Assembly: GCA_001600635.1 (NCBI GenBank)
Contig: BCKL01000004.1
Coordinates: 724,044 to 788,043, forward strand
Source: Leucosporidium creatinivorum
Lineage: Eukaryota > Basidiomycota > Microbotryomycetes > Leucosporidiales > Leucosporidiaceae
Reading direction: 5' to 3'
Length of the DNA stretch: 64,000 nt
The notes beneath the pieces were generated by a model that had not been told where the DNA came from, ran no database searches, and was given only the letters and a program-made list of their open reading frames with translations. A program made the position numbers and the translations under genes. Positions 43,290-53,999 of this stretch are shown piece by piece (within the stretch, counting starts at the first letter, position 1; each line of letters opens with the position of its first letter).

Positions 43290-46200
43290 CTACGAGAGGG
43301 CCGTGTAGATGGGGACTGCGCCGAGCTCAAGTCGCTTGCGCATCATCAACCTCCTCGCTGGCTCGGTCGTGTTGATGTTCTCGCCGGGGATGATGTTGCC
43401 CGCGTCGCAGAGCTGTAGGTTGGAGGCAGACGAGTCAGCAGGGAGGCGAGGAGAAGAGCGAAAGAGGAAGAGGGCTCACCGCTTGGGCCTCTTGAGGGAT
43501 GTCGGCGAAGCTGATGCGATGTGGTTGAATGACGAAGGCGCCAAAGAGGCCGACTGCTTGATGCCTGTTGTGAAAGCGGAGGTCAGCGAGGTGCAGATAA
43601 CGGCGGGAAGGGATAGCGAGACTCGCCATGCGATGTGGCTGCGAAAGGGGAAAGGGAGAAGGTCAGCATTGGGAGCGGAGAAGGCGCGGATGAGCGGGAG
43701 CAGAGCTCACCAATGGAAGGCGGCGACACCAGGAATGTCGGTGATGACTCGCACGACGACGTGAGTACCGGGAGAGACGTTGAGGGTGTCTCGGCGCAGC
43801 GGGTTGGTGGTGTTGAAAGTGAGCCCGGCAGCGGCACTGCGGTGAGTGAAGGAGGTCAGTACGCGCAGAGATGGAACGAGACTGAAGAAGACGTACTCGA
43901 GAGTCAAGACTCCTTCGCCTCGGCCGACGATGAACATTTTGAGGAGGTGCAGATGGAAAGGGTGGTCGGCGCCAGCAATGTTGTTGATGATGATGTCGTG
44001 GACTTGCACCGTATCGGCGACAATGTTGGCGATGATGTTGGGGTCGAGCCTCTCGCCGCGAGCGAGTTGGAAGAGGAGCGGGCTGCAGAGCGAAGGATCG
44101 CCGAGGTTAGCTCCGGCGAGGAGAGAGAGCGAGAAGGAAGCCTGAGACGGACTTGTAGGTGAAGGCGTCAAACGAAACGTTATTGAGAGTCCAGCGGAAT
44201 CCAGCGTCGTTAGCTCGGAGGGAAGAGTTGAAGAAGCTGCGCTGGTCGACGTCGACCGGCGCGTCGATGGCGATGCGAGGGATGAGAAGGCCTGTGGGAG
44301 AAGAGGGAGGGAGGTCAGCTCGGTCACAGAGAGGGACGACAGAGAACTCACTGTCGTCAAGATCGATGCAAGGTCCAGTGACCTCGTCTCCCCAGTCAGT
44401 CGAGGTGGGCGTGTCGGTGCTCGGCGACTGTCCCTCGTCGCCGATGCGGATGATGGCGAGGGCTTGAGGGTCCAGCTCGTTCAGGGGAGCTCCGAAGCAT
44501 TGGCTGTAGGGTACAAAGAGGGTCAGCGAAGCAAGAAGGCAGCAAACAACGAGCAACTCACGTGTTCATCTGAGCTCGCAGGAAGAACGAGTCGCCCGAG
44601 ACGTCGTTGCTCGTGTTGAAGACGGCGCTGTAGCGTTGAGCGATGTTCTGCGGAGGAAGTTAGAGAGGTCAGTTGTGTTCTTGGACGAGACGAAGGGCAG
44701 AAACGACACCCACGACAAAGACTCGGTGCACGACGGCGGCGTTGGTGGGCGTGTCGTCGGCCTCTGCACGAGGAGGGGGTCGAGATCAGCTAGTGAAGAG
44801 GGACAGAAGGAGTAAAAACAGAGCGCACCGATGATCGAAAGCTCGTGCTCGTCGACGGAGACCTTGAAGAGAGCTGTGGAGCGAAGAGCGAGTTAGCGAG
44901 GATGCTCGGCCCTGAGTCGAGCAGCGAAGAAGACGTACCGTGAGTGCCCATGTTGATGAAGCGAAGTCGAACGCGCTGGTTAGGAGGGAACTCGATCTCC
45001 AGCGGCGTTTGCTGAGTGCAAGTAGTGTTGGCGGGAGCAGCAGAGCAGTTATAAACGCCGTGACCGTTGATGAGGCCCGACTTGGGCGAAGGAGCGGCGA
45101 CGGTCTGCAGTTCGGGAGTCAGCGAGGGGTTCACAGAGAAGCAGGGTAGCAGACGTACCCCATCGAAGCCTTCGGGCGAACGAAGACCGGCGACAATCGT
45201 GTCGGCGAGGGTGTGGAATTGATCTCGGACCATGAGGACCTGCGGGAGATGGAGAAGGGTCAGTGATGGGCGTATGACTAGGCGAGAGAGGTAGAGCGGA
45301 CCTGGTCGATGTCGTAGTCCTGGCCGCGCTTGAGGGGGTCGTTGACCGAGTGGATGATGAGAGGGCCCGTGATGCCGTCGGCGTAAGTCGCTCCTCGGTG
45401 AGCGCTGTAGGATCGAAGAAGGTCAGCGAGATGGTCAGAAATGCAAGATAGGGAGCAAGAAGAGCTCACTGCCACCCTGAAGAGAAAGAAGCGAGCGAAG
45501 GTCAGCCTCGGCGAAGGGCAGTAGACGAGTGCTCGGCGATGAAACTCACAGTAGCTGCCGTATTGGTCTTCGCGGTTGAGGGTGAAGCGGTAGGTAAAGT
45601 CCTTGCCCGAGGGGATGGGGCACTGAGTAGCTCCGTTGGGTCCGTCCGCCCAGACCGAGCCGTTTTGGGCGATTCCCTGTTGAAGGCGAGGGGGAGGGTC
45701 AGCGAGGAAGGGCCGAAAGACGAGCGACGATGCTACTCACATGCCAGTGGATGGCGGTGCCATTCATGAGGTTGTTTTTGACGTGGACATTGATCGTGTC
45801 GCCTGTTGAGTCGGGAGAGAGGGAGTCAGAACGGACGATCGAAGAAGCGAGACATCGCCGAGCAGCGCGGAAGCTCTACTCACCCTGGTTGGCTTCGATG
45901 AGGGGTCCCTCAATCTGACCGTTGACGACCCACATGGCTCGCTCGACTGTAGGCAGAAGCGCGGTAAGGTCAGCGTCGGTAGGAGCGGAGGGAAGAGAGC
46001 GGGAACAAGATCGACTCACAGCCATCAGGCGCGCCAATCATCTCATCGATGGTCCAGTAGAAGTGACGGTCTTGAGGAACGTCCGTGATGTCGAAGCACG
46101 GGTCGAGGCGAAGCTGCTCGGGTCGCGAGGTGGCAGTAGGCTTTGCGGAGGGGTAGCTTGGCGTGGGGTACGAGTGCCAGCCGGTAGCCGAGCTCGGGCT

Positions 46201-47216
46201 GTCGGGGGAGAAAGGAAGATGGTCAGCGCTGACGGTAAAGCTCGAAATGCAACGAGGACTTACTAGTACGTGCTGCAGGAGGTGGGCTTGCCGGTTCTGT
46301 GAGAGAAAGGGTCAGCAACGCTGCTCGGCGATCTCAAGTCGACGGGTAAGAACTCACGCGCAGCTGGTAGTCGTGGTGGTGTAAGAAGTCGAGCAGGAGG
46401 TAGTAGTCGGGTAGTAGGTGGTGGTAGGGCTGTTGGGTGAGAGCCGAAAAGCGGTCAGCGAGGGATGCTCCGAGAGAGATGAGCAGCCGGATTCACTAAG
46501 GCTTGGTCGTGGTTCTGCGAAAGGGGAGACGAGTCAGCGTGATGCAGTACAGTAGAAAATGTAGCAACCGACTTGGTAGGCGAGTAGGTGTGCGAAGACT
46601 TGGTGGTGGTGCTGTGTGTGGCGTAGGAAGGGAGATCAGCTTCCGAGCTCGGCGCCGAGATGAGCGGGGGAGATGAGTACGAGATGAGATGGACGTACGA
46701 GTGGTAGTAAGGGATGCAGTGCTTGTTGTCGTGACTCGGGAAGTAGCCACTCTTGCACTCTGCGAGTCGAGGAGGGGGAGGTCAGCTCGGCGGAGGAAAA
46801 GGAAGGAGCGAAAGAGACGAACCAAAGGAGCAGCCATTCTTGGCGCAGACCGGGTAGGCGTGAGATGGAAGCTTGTCGTAGCAGTCGCGGGGATGACACT
46901 TCTTGACGACGCAGTACTTGTCCTTGAGCTCGTAGCCGTGGTCGCAGTCTGTCGGCGCCGAAGGGGAGGGAAGGGAAAACGGGAGAAGGGTCAGCTTCTC
47001 GCTCTCTGACAGGCTCGCATTGAGACGTGAGAAGAAGTACTCACCATAGGTGCACTCGTTCTCGATGCACTTGGGATACGAGTGAGGCGGACCGTTGGAG
47101 GGGCACTTGGACGGCTCGCAGACGGAGGGGCACTCGCCATGCGAAGGGTAAGGAGGGGGATGCGCGTTGACGGCGAGGGCGAGTAGGCCGATGGTAGCGA
47201 AAGCGAGTGATATCAT
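43290..47216 (-). CDS. multicopper oxidase with N-terminal Cys-rich repeats, 25 exons
   Basis: Exons 5' to 3': 47045..47216, 46823..46948, 46699..46759, 46573..46611, 46497..46514, 46358..46429, 46264..46296, 46020..46198, 45884..45946, 45741..45802, 45550..45676, 45470..45476, 45302..45404, 45159..45239, 44939..45104, 44829..44873, 44717..44763, 44562..44647, 44352..44503, 44153..44291, 43897..44082, 43711..43836, 43627..43638, 43480..43564, 43290..43412; 769 residues, all phases close. It has a signal peptide (LAFATIGLLALAVNA), two Cys-rich repeats (pattern C-x-N-x-C-x2-G-x-C-x2-GY), a Thr/Ser stalk, then three cupredoxin domains. Copper ligands: HWH 273-275, WHAH 320-322, HPFHLH 633-638, HCHIAWH 696-702. 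This is a laccase/ferroxidase-like secreted oxidase; the substrate is unknown. One intron is GC-AG (donor GCGAGT at 43626). Confidence 0.88.
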
Positions 47217-48130
47217 GCTGGAAGGAGCGTGTAGGTGATGAGCGAAGTGGCGAACGACGACGACGACGGCGGAGGTGCGAAAGCTGCGCCGAGCTGAGGG
47301 TGAGGAAGAGGGTATGTGAGGTCAGCTTGGGTGTAGTGCTATAGTGAGGTCCAAGGTGATGCTTACAGGTGGCGTCGACGAAGGAGGGACTTGGGCGGAG
47401 AGGGCGGAGCAGTGAGGTTTAGGAAGTCAAGAGGCGAACCAGCTCTCTCGCTCCTTCTCTTCTCCCTCATTCGCTGCGCATCCCTTCACCAGCTCATCGA
47501 GCAGGAGATCCTCAGCTTTGGCTCAGCGCGGTTTCGGCCTGCTAGCGTTAGGAAGGCAGGAGGAGAGGGGAGAGGGGTGAGGCGGAGGTGGCCATGGCGG
47601 CAAGCGATCGACGGAATTACCGAGGGCGGAGGATGTACTCGACGCAATACTGTAGTGCTGCAGATTCGTCGGCGCAGGAGACCAGGAGTAGGAGCTGAGA
47701 GCTCGCAGCTCGAGCAGGCAGAAGCGAGTGGACCTCGGCGGAGGCGGGAGACGCGTCGAGATGCAGCATGAGGCCAGGGTGTGGTAGTGAGATGGCAGCT
47801 GGCTCGTGATGCACTGCTTAGGGTACGAGATGCTACGAGAGCGCCCGAAGGAGCCGTGATGTAGGCTATTCAAGCCTTTCGGCGTTCGAACGCCCGAGTG
47901 CATGCGCTCGGCGGTCAAAGCTCTCAGGTCAGAGCTGGCTGCTCGGGCTACCAAGCAGCAGCAGAGTAGCATCACTGGCCCAAGCGACAAGTGTGTAGTC
48001 GTACTGCGCCCGATGCGCCAGCTCGCGAAGAGTTTCGGCGAGATTGAGGTCTGCGAAGGCATCGCCGAGTCAGATAACAGAGCTGACAGGTCGAGAAGCA
48101 CAGATGGGCGGAGACGAGAGATAAAGCCAT
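47217..48130. other. intergenic, MCO upstream region
   Basis: This should hold the promoter and leader of the multicopper oxidase. A 229-codon minus-strand open frame (47523-48212) has no domain, no signal peptide and unusual composition; it is not called. Confidence 0.4.
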
Positions 48131-49085
48131 GTATATCGGCAGGGAGGTACACTGCAGCCCATCCAGGCTCGGCTACATGGTCTCTCGACTCGCTGCTTGC
48201 CCTCCGCCGCATCGCTCGCTTCTCTCGTCTCTTCGCCCTCGCCTCGAACCAGATTGCTGGAAGATCTACACGACCAGGAAAGCTACACGGTCACTCCTGT
48301 ACAACTCAGCAGCCTACAACTTTGTCCGCTGCTCCTCGCGCTCAACTCGACTCTCCGCACTCGCCGCGCTCTCTCGCTCCCTTTCGGACTAGGATTGCTC
48401 GCTGCGTGATACTAGGAAGCTCAAGGTGAGCTCATGGTCCTGCTGGAGCCCTCGCGGCTGCTAGTAGGAATGATTTCGGAGACGCGTGAGCTGCCAAGGG
48501 AAGCAGCCTAGCCAGAGCTGGTGAGGGAGGAGGTCGATACAGAGAGGGAGAAGGGCGAGAGGACAATAGTCGACAGGCTTCGAGCTCTTGCTGACCTCGT
48601 GCTGTCTCCCTCATCGCACAGACGCGACCAGCTCGGACGCGCTTCCTCTTCGCTCGCTCGCCCGCTGCTGCTCAGGCGTACCGCTCGTTCGAGACTCGTA
48701 AGTCGACTGTGCTAGCAGCATCTCTCCCCTCCCGTTTCCGTCTCGGCGTCCACGGTGTCGGCTGAGCGGCAGGCGATGTGTCCTCCGACCTTCGCTCGCG
48801 ATCTTTCGACTTTCGCTGATCTTGATCCTCACGCAGGCTGCGCTACAAGCTCCTACACAGGCTCACCTTCGCCATCCTCCTTCTCCTCCCCGCCTACGAC
48901 CGCTTCGTACACCTCTCACCACCTCTTCTCCCTCCGCCGAATCGCCGAGATGGCCCCTCCTCCCTCCCTCCCAGCCGAGATCATCGCCAACATCCTCCAA
49001 TACTTCGTCTGCTGATCGACACGATCCCAACGCCGATCCTCCATGGGGCGACCTCTTGGCGTGCACTCGCGTCTCTAGAGCGGCG
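48130..49085 (+). pseudogene. F-box gene relic (inverted copy of 51.0-52.0 kb)
   Basis: About 0.95 kb is homologous to the reverse complement of roughly 51.05-52.0 kb, which is the 5' flank and first codons of the intact F-box gene. The coding remnant starts at ATG 48951 with APPPSLPAEIIANIL, the first helix of an F-box, against SPPPSLPAEIIARIL in the intact gene. It stops after 21 codons; matching codons resume out of frame as PWGDLLACTRVSRA near 49042-49083, where similarity ends. The LRR-like body is missing. It is a truncated duplicate of a host gene. Confidence 0.7.
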
Positions 49086-49307
49086 GAAGTCAAGTGGGAC
49101 AGGCGCGACTGCAGCTCACTACTCGACCAGACAGCGATGTTCGCCTGTTTGCAAAACCATCGCGCTTTGCCCAGCCTCGCATCTGACCTCCCGACCAAGT
49201 CCCTTGCCCCTTGCCTCGGCGTTGGCCGGTGGACGGCTGGCTCAAATCCGGCGAAGCAAAGGCAAGCAGAATAGGACTGTTAGCAGATTTCGAAAACCAA
49301 AATCAAA

Positions 49308-49396
49308 GCCCGGTTGATCTAGTCGGTTATGATGCAGACCTAATACTTTCTCAAGCGTTTAGTCTGATGTCGGCGGTTCGATCCCGCCACTGGGCA
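49308..49396 (+). tRNA. tRNA-Ile(AAT) with a 15-base intron
   Basis: Acceptor stem GCCCGGT pairs with ACTGGGC (one G-U). T arm GGCGG-TTCGATC-CCGCC with the canonical B box GGTTCGATCCC. D loop AGTCGGTTAT. Anticodon stem CAGAC/GTCTG. The loop plus insert between them is 22 bases; removing the standard intron after position 37 leaves loop C-T-AAT-A-A, hence anticodon AAT. D stem begins with A10-U25 instead of G10-C25, so the A box departs from consensus at one usually fixed base. The assignment of isoleucine depends on the usual intron position. Confidence 0.7.
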
Positions 49397-50013
49397 CTCG
49401 ATCTTTTTGCCTCCACTCGCCTCCCTGCTCAACTACGGGGCCGGGGAGGCTATACTTTGTGCTGTCGACACCTCCGCTACAGCCGAGCACACGCTGGAGC
49501 TTGGCGAGGGCATTGGAAGGGGGAGGAGCCGATGCTCGGCGTTCGTCTCGCCCGGCGGAGGACGGCTCTTAGCTTCAGCGGCCGCCTTCACTGAAAGACC
49601 TCCAACAGCGCGCTATTTTGCTGCTCCCCTTGTAGCTCCGCTCCCTGACGGCCTTTTGCGCGAAACGTTCGCCGAGTGTTCGAGCCTGGCCGCATTCCTT
49701 GCTGCCTAGAGCTGTAAGCCTTCGACGTCCTCCTCTGAAGCTAAGAGGACATCAATCACTGTACAAGCTTCTCCCGAGAGATCCGAGCGGTCGTGTTGAA
49801 CGTTTGCCGAGCCGCTTTGCTTTCGCCGAACTCAAGGAAGCGCAGACAAGTCATCCCACTTCACTGTGCGCAGTCTGCTAGCAGGACGCTTTCCCCCGAG
49901 TCCACCATCTGAGAGCCTGCGAACGGGAACGGAAAAGGTCAGTGCCGAGCTCGGCAACCATTTTGACGAGCGAAGGGGTGCGCCGAGAAGGCGTCGGAGG
50001 GCTCACCTCAGCT
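49397..50013. other. intergenic
   Basis: No gene is seen between the tRNA and the 3' end of the F-box gene. Short overlapping open frames have no domain. Confidence 0.4.
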
Positions 50014-51168
50014 TCAAAACCTCCCAGCCTCGTAACGCCTCCGTCTCCCATCCTTCTCATCAACGAGCCGTCGCATGATGTCCTTCTCCACCCCGCTCCA
50101 ATCATCCTCGGCCCAAGAGATGAAGCATTCCTTCCGCTCCGGCTGCTGAACGAGCTGAAGGACGGGAGCAAAGGGGAGGTAGGCTATCTCGAGCTCCATG
50201 CGGCGAAGCGAGAGGGGGAGAATGAGGAGGCTGTGGTCGCCGAATGGCGCGGCCTTCGCTCGGTTGACGTCGATTTCGTCTGACTCCTCCAAGCAGGCGA
50301 TGGCCAGGCGAAAGCGGATGAGGTGCTGAAGAGGGTGAAGACGGTCTACGAGTGCTTCGAGCACGTCGGGGTGGCTGATGGACACTCGAAACGATTGGAG
50401 GTTGATGAAGGAAGAGATCGGTTCGGATGCGGCGCCATCGGTAGCGTCGGAGAGGTCGAGTTCGAGCGACATGAGAGTGGCCGAGTGATGTGCGAGGAAA
50501 AGAGGAAGGGCCGTCCAGGCGTCGCGCCCCAGCTCGAGTGACGTGAGCGGCCAAGCGGGGGCGTCCAGCTGACTCCGAGCGTCCGACCAATTTCCTGTCA
50601 AGGCCAACCTCCGCAGGCTCAAGAGTTGACCCATGACTTCGAAGAGTCGCCTCACATCGCAGTCTCCTTCACCTCTGAGCACCAGGTACAGCACATCTGG
50701 CCGAAGCGTAAGGACGAGGCCGAGTAGTCGGCGCAGGCTCGTACGCTCGAAGTGAACGAGCTGGATGCCCAAAGCACGTGGACAAGACCTCAGAAGGCTT
50801 CCTAAGCATCGTACCGCCATGCTATGCGCCAGGCGAGTGTCCTCTGACGGTGTTGGGCCCATGGCGGCAATCTTGATCGTCCGAGTGTGAGCTCCGAGTC
50901 GGCTCTGCTCCAGCAGCGTCGCCTCGAGATGGAGCGAGTCGGCTCTGGAGCGCGGAGGGCTGTCCGATGTCGTCTTACAGACCACATGTAGGTCGTCGTA
51001 AAGTCGCTGAGTGGCGAGAGAACCGAACGCCCTGGAGACGAGTGTGCATGCGAGGAGGTCTTTGTATGGGGGCTGAATGGCGGGAGCGAATGGGAAGTGT
51101 CCTACTTGACAAAGCGCGTCGAGAATGCGGGCGATGATCTCGGCTGGGAGGGAAGGGGGAGGGGACAT
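50014..51168 (-). CDS. F-box protein with leucine-rich region
   Basis: A single exon of 384 residues; open frame continues upstream in phase to 51528 but that part is leader-like. The F-box is at the N-terminus: LPAEIIARILDAL, then DLLACTLVSRAFGSLATQRL (about residues 7-55). The body is Leu-rich with irregular LRR-like repeats (LLSLRRLALTGN, PLTSLELGRDAW, TLMSLELDLSDA, LQSFRVSISHPDVL), consistent with an F-box/LRR-type substrate receptor for an SCF ubiquitin ligase through Skp1. The substrate is unknown. The lack of introns in the body is unusual here, where nearly all genes have many. The 5' part is duplicated in inverted orientation at 48.1-49.1 kb. Confidence 0.72.
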   Translation of the reverse strand: MSPPPSLPAEIIARILDALCQVGHFPFAPAIQPPYKDLLACTLVSRAFGSLATQRLYDDLHVVCKTTSDSPPRSRADSLHLEATLLEQSRLGAHTRTIKIAAMGPTPSEDTRLAHSMAVRCLGSLLRSCPRALGIQLVHFERTSLRRLLGLVLTLRPDVLYLVLRGEGDCDVRRLFEVMGQLLSLRRLALTGNWSDARSQLDAPAWPLTSLELGRDAWTALPLFLAHHSATLMSLELDLSDATDGAASEPISSFINLQSFRVSISHPDVLEALVDRLHPLQHLIRFRLAIACLEESDEIDVNRAKAAPFGDHSLLILPLSLRRMELEIAYLPFAPVLQLVQQPERKECFISWAEDDWSGVEKDIMRRLVDEKDGRRRRYEAGRF

Positions 51169-51786
51169 GCCGGCGGTTCGGCGGAGGGGAAGAGCGGCTA
51201 CGAGAGGTGTACGAAGCGGTCCGGGGTGGGGAGGAGGCCGAGGGGGAAGGAGGATGAGGTAAGGTCGTGTAGTCTGTACTGTATGGAGGTTCAGGATCAG
51301 CGAGAGTCGACAGGATGCGAGCGGAGGTCGCAGGAGACCTCTGTGCCTCTCGCTCATTCGACGCCGAGTACGCCGAGACAAGCGGAGGGGGGAAAAGGCT
51401 ATTAGCACAGATGACTCACGAGCTTCGAGCGAGCGATATGCCTGAGCAGCAGCGAGCGAGCGACGAGAGCGAAGCGCGTCCCTTCTACCCGACCCTGCGT
51501 GGAGAGACAGAGAGTGCGAGGTCAGCAAGAGCTCTGAGCCTGTCGAATAGTGTCCACTCCTCCTCTTCCGTTTCTCTCTGCACCGGCCACTCCCTCATCA
51601 GCTCTAGCTCAGCGCTGAACCCTCGCTCGACTCCCGCATCTCCAGTTCATAATGTCTAGCACGAGCGCCCCAGCATAGGCGGAAATGTACCTTGAGCTTC
51701 GTACTATCACGCGAAGAGCTACCGGGGCACGAGAAGCAGCGAAGGAGAGCGACGAGAAGAGCTTCGACTCGGGAGGGTCTGGGAGC

Positions 51787-51850
51787 AGCAGGCAGGGGCT
51801 GTCGCGATGTGGGGTGCAGCAGGCAGGGGCTGTCGCGATGTGGGGTGCAG
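51787..51850. repeat. 31-bp tandem repeat, 2 copies
   Basis: The unit starting AGCAGGCAGGGGCTGTCGCG is repeated exactly at 51787 and 51818. Confidence 0.9.
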
Positions 51851-52153
51851 AGGTGTGGCCGTGTAGCTGTCTTAGTCGTGTGTAGCTTCCAGCGGTTCGA
51901 TTCGAGGGCGGAGGCGACGAGGCGAAAGGAACGAGCGATGCGGACGAGGGCAAGCAGCGAGCGCCCCTCCGCTGATCCATGGAGCTCGAGAGGCGAGCCC
52001 AAGCTACCCTGCTCGCTGCTTACGTTCTTCAATTAGAAGTTTGTACTCACTGCTGGATCCCTCGCAGTCGACCACCTTGTCTCGTTCCGCAAGCACCGAG
52101 ACTCCCGCCGAGCGACGAAGCCTCATTCTTCGCCTGCGTCCCATAGCGCGATG

Positions 52154-52195
52154 AGCGACACAGCACAGTACAAAAGCGACACAGCACAGTACAAA
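52154..52195. repeat. 21-bp tandem repeat, 2 copies
   Basis: The unit starting AGCGACACAGCACAGTACAA (21 bases) is repeated exactly at 52154 and 52175, just beyond the 3' end of the proteasome gene. Confidence 0.9.
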
Positions 52196-52215
52196 ACGCC
52201 TTGCAATTCGAACGT

Positions 52216-53507
52216 CTAATCCATGCGAGCCTTCAACCAGCGCTTAGTGACCTTGTCCTGCGAAAATGGTGAAGCGCCGAGCAGCGAAAGGTCAGCCTCC
52301 GAACCTCGACAACGACCCCGCGGGAGACCGAAACGCACCTTCTCAATCACCCAAACGACGGCACCCCATCCCGAGTAGGCATCACGGTCCACGGCGTTCA
52401 GCAGGGTCTGGGAGATGGTCTCGAACAGGTCCTCGGCTTCAAGGTCGGGCTCCCACAGCGACTCGGCCATTCCGAACAGCTTCTCCGAGGCGGTACCAGA
52501 GACGACGAAGTCCTGCGAGGGATGTCAGGTGGTTAGCAGGAGAGTCGGGACGCAGGGACATGCGCGCAACCGACCTTGGCGAAGTTGAGGCAGCCGATCA
52601 AGTCCATGGCGGCGATGAAGGGCTCATCCTTGACGTTGATACCTATGAGGTTCGTAAGGGTGAGCTCGGAGTACTGCAGAAGATGAAAGCAGCTGCACTC
52701 ACCAGCAATGACCGGCTCGATGAAGTAAGGGCCGAACCTGCGGGCGGAGGAGATGCAGGGTCAGTAGGGGCTCGGTTCGACCTACGGACAATCACTGCTC
52801 AACCCCCTCCTCTCTACGCCGCCCCGGTCCACCACAGCTACGAGAGCTTCAGACGCTCCACCCAGCGCGTCCCCCTCATCCCAACCCCACCCGCTCTTCA
52901 ATGGCTCCCCACGCCGCCCAAAGGACTATACAGCAGCAAGACTCACCTTCGCTCGTACAGCGTACTGCTAACGAGGTGAGCGAACGTCTCTGGCTCAATG
53001 GTGCGCTCCTCCTTCATCGCGTAGAGGTTCACCCTCTGCCTCAGCTTGTCGCGCACGGTGATGGTGTCGGAAGCGAGTCCTGGTAGTCCAAAGTAGGTGC
53101 GCTCTGTTGCTGCGAAGACCTGGAAGCGATCAAGTACAGCGGCGGGTGAGGGGGACTCGTCAGCGGTCCAGCTCGAGCTTGAGGGACAGCAGGACGAGCG
53201 CACCTTTTCAAAGTTGCAGGCGATGGTGAGAGCTTGGTTTCCGAGGCGAAGGTCGCAGGCGATGGCGACGCAGCCCTTGCCGACCATAGCGACACAGCTG
53301 CCCTGCTCGCGAGTAACGCCAGAGAGTCCGGTCAGCGTCGTCATTCCCTTCGTCCTGCAGCTCACGGCTACACTGCAGAGCTGCAGGTAGATACCATCAG
53401 CTCATAACGAGCGACACTTACTCCGTTGAGCTCCATGATCGACTGAAGACGGCGAGCAAAGGGTCAGCTTAGCTGTTTCGAGAGGTGAGAGAGCTGTAGC
53501 TTACCAT
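52216..53507 (-). CDS. PUP3: 20S proteasome subunit beta-3
   Basis: Exons 5' to 3': 53505..53507 (ATG only), 53422..53442, 53204..53302, 52947..53119, 52703..52737, 52575..52642, 52339..52512, 52216..52257; 204 residues. The product [87 protein letters not shown] and [20 protein letters not shown] is beta-3 from end to end. It is a non-catalytic ring subunit, with no propeptide and no N-terminal catalytic Thr, as expected. The ATG is a separate exon followed by GTAAGC. Confidence 0.95.
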
Positions 53508-53999
53508 GGTGGGCAAAAGGTAGACGGGGTGAGGTTCAGAGGTGTGAAAGAGTAGCTGGATCCGAGTTGTAGTGCTGTACGAGTCAAACGTCGAAGTGAA
53601 GCGCGAGCGAAGTGAGGAGGGAGGCAGGGAGACGCGCGGCCTTAGAGAGCGAGGTCGAGCAAGTTGCGAAACGGGCTCGAGGTGCGGGTGAGCTACAGAG
53701 AAGGGTTTATCGACCATTTTCGCTCCATCTAGAGCGCTACGACAGTCTTACAGCTCATACGAAGCCTCAGCTCCGAGCTCACGCGCTTCGCAGTGCGCCG
53801 AAGGACAGCCGAAGCTCAGTCGCTTGTCTTGCTCCCTACTGCTACACATAATCGGTTCGAGCGACTCTGAAGAGTCGGCGTCCGGCGACGAGGCTCGACT
53901 CGGAATCACGGCTCTTCGGAAATGTCTGCCTTCTGGGCTTTCTCGGCGATGACCTACTTGAAGTGAACGGCCGAGCTAGCTACAAATTGACGCTGCCCC
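53508..53999. other. intergenic
   Basis: Upstream region of PUP3 and downstream region of SR140 (both minus strand). No gene is seen. Confidence 0.4.

Larger units (their letters stand above)
51169..52215. other. F-box gene upstream region with two tandem repeats
   Basis: To about 52.0 kb this is the source or sister of the inverted copy at 48.1-48.95 kb. Possible leader introns (minus strand GTGAGT...GCTGACC...) occur near 51.4-51.55 kb. It holds two short tandem repeats listed separately. Confidence 0.5.

Noticed and set aside
47523-48212. 229-codon minus-strand frame
   Set aside because: No domain, and part of it is antisense to the duplicated F-box flank.
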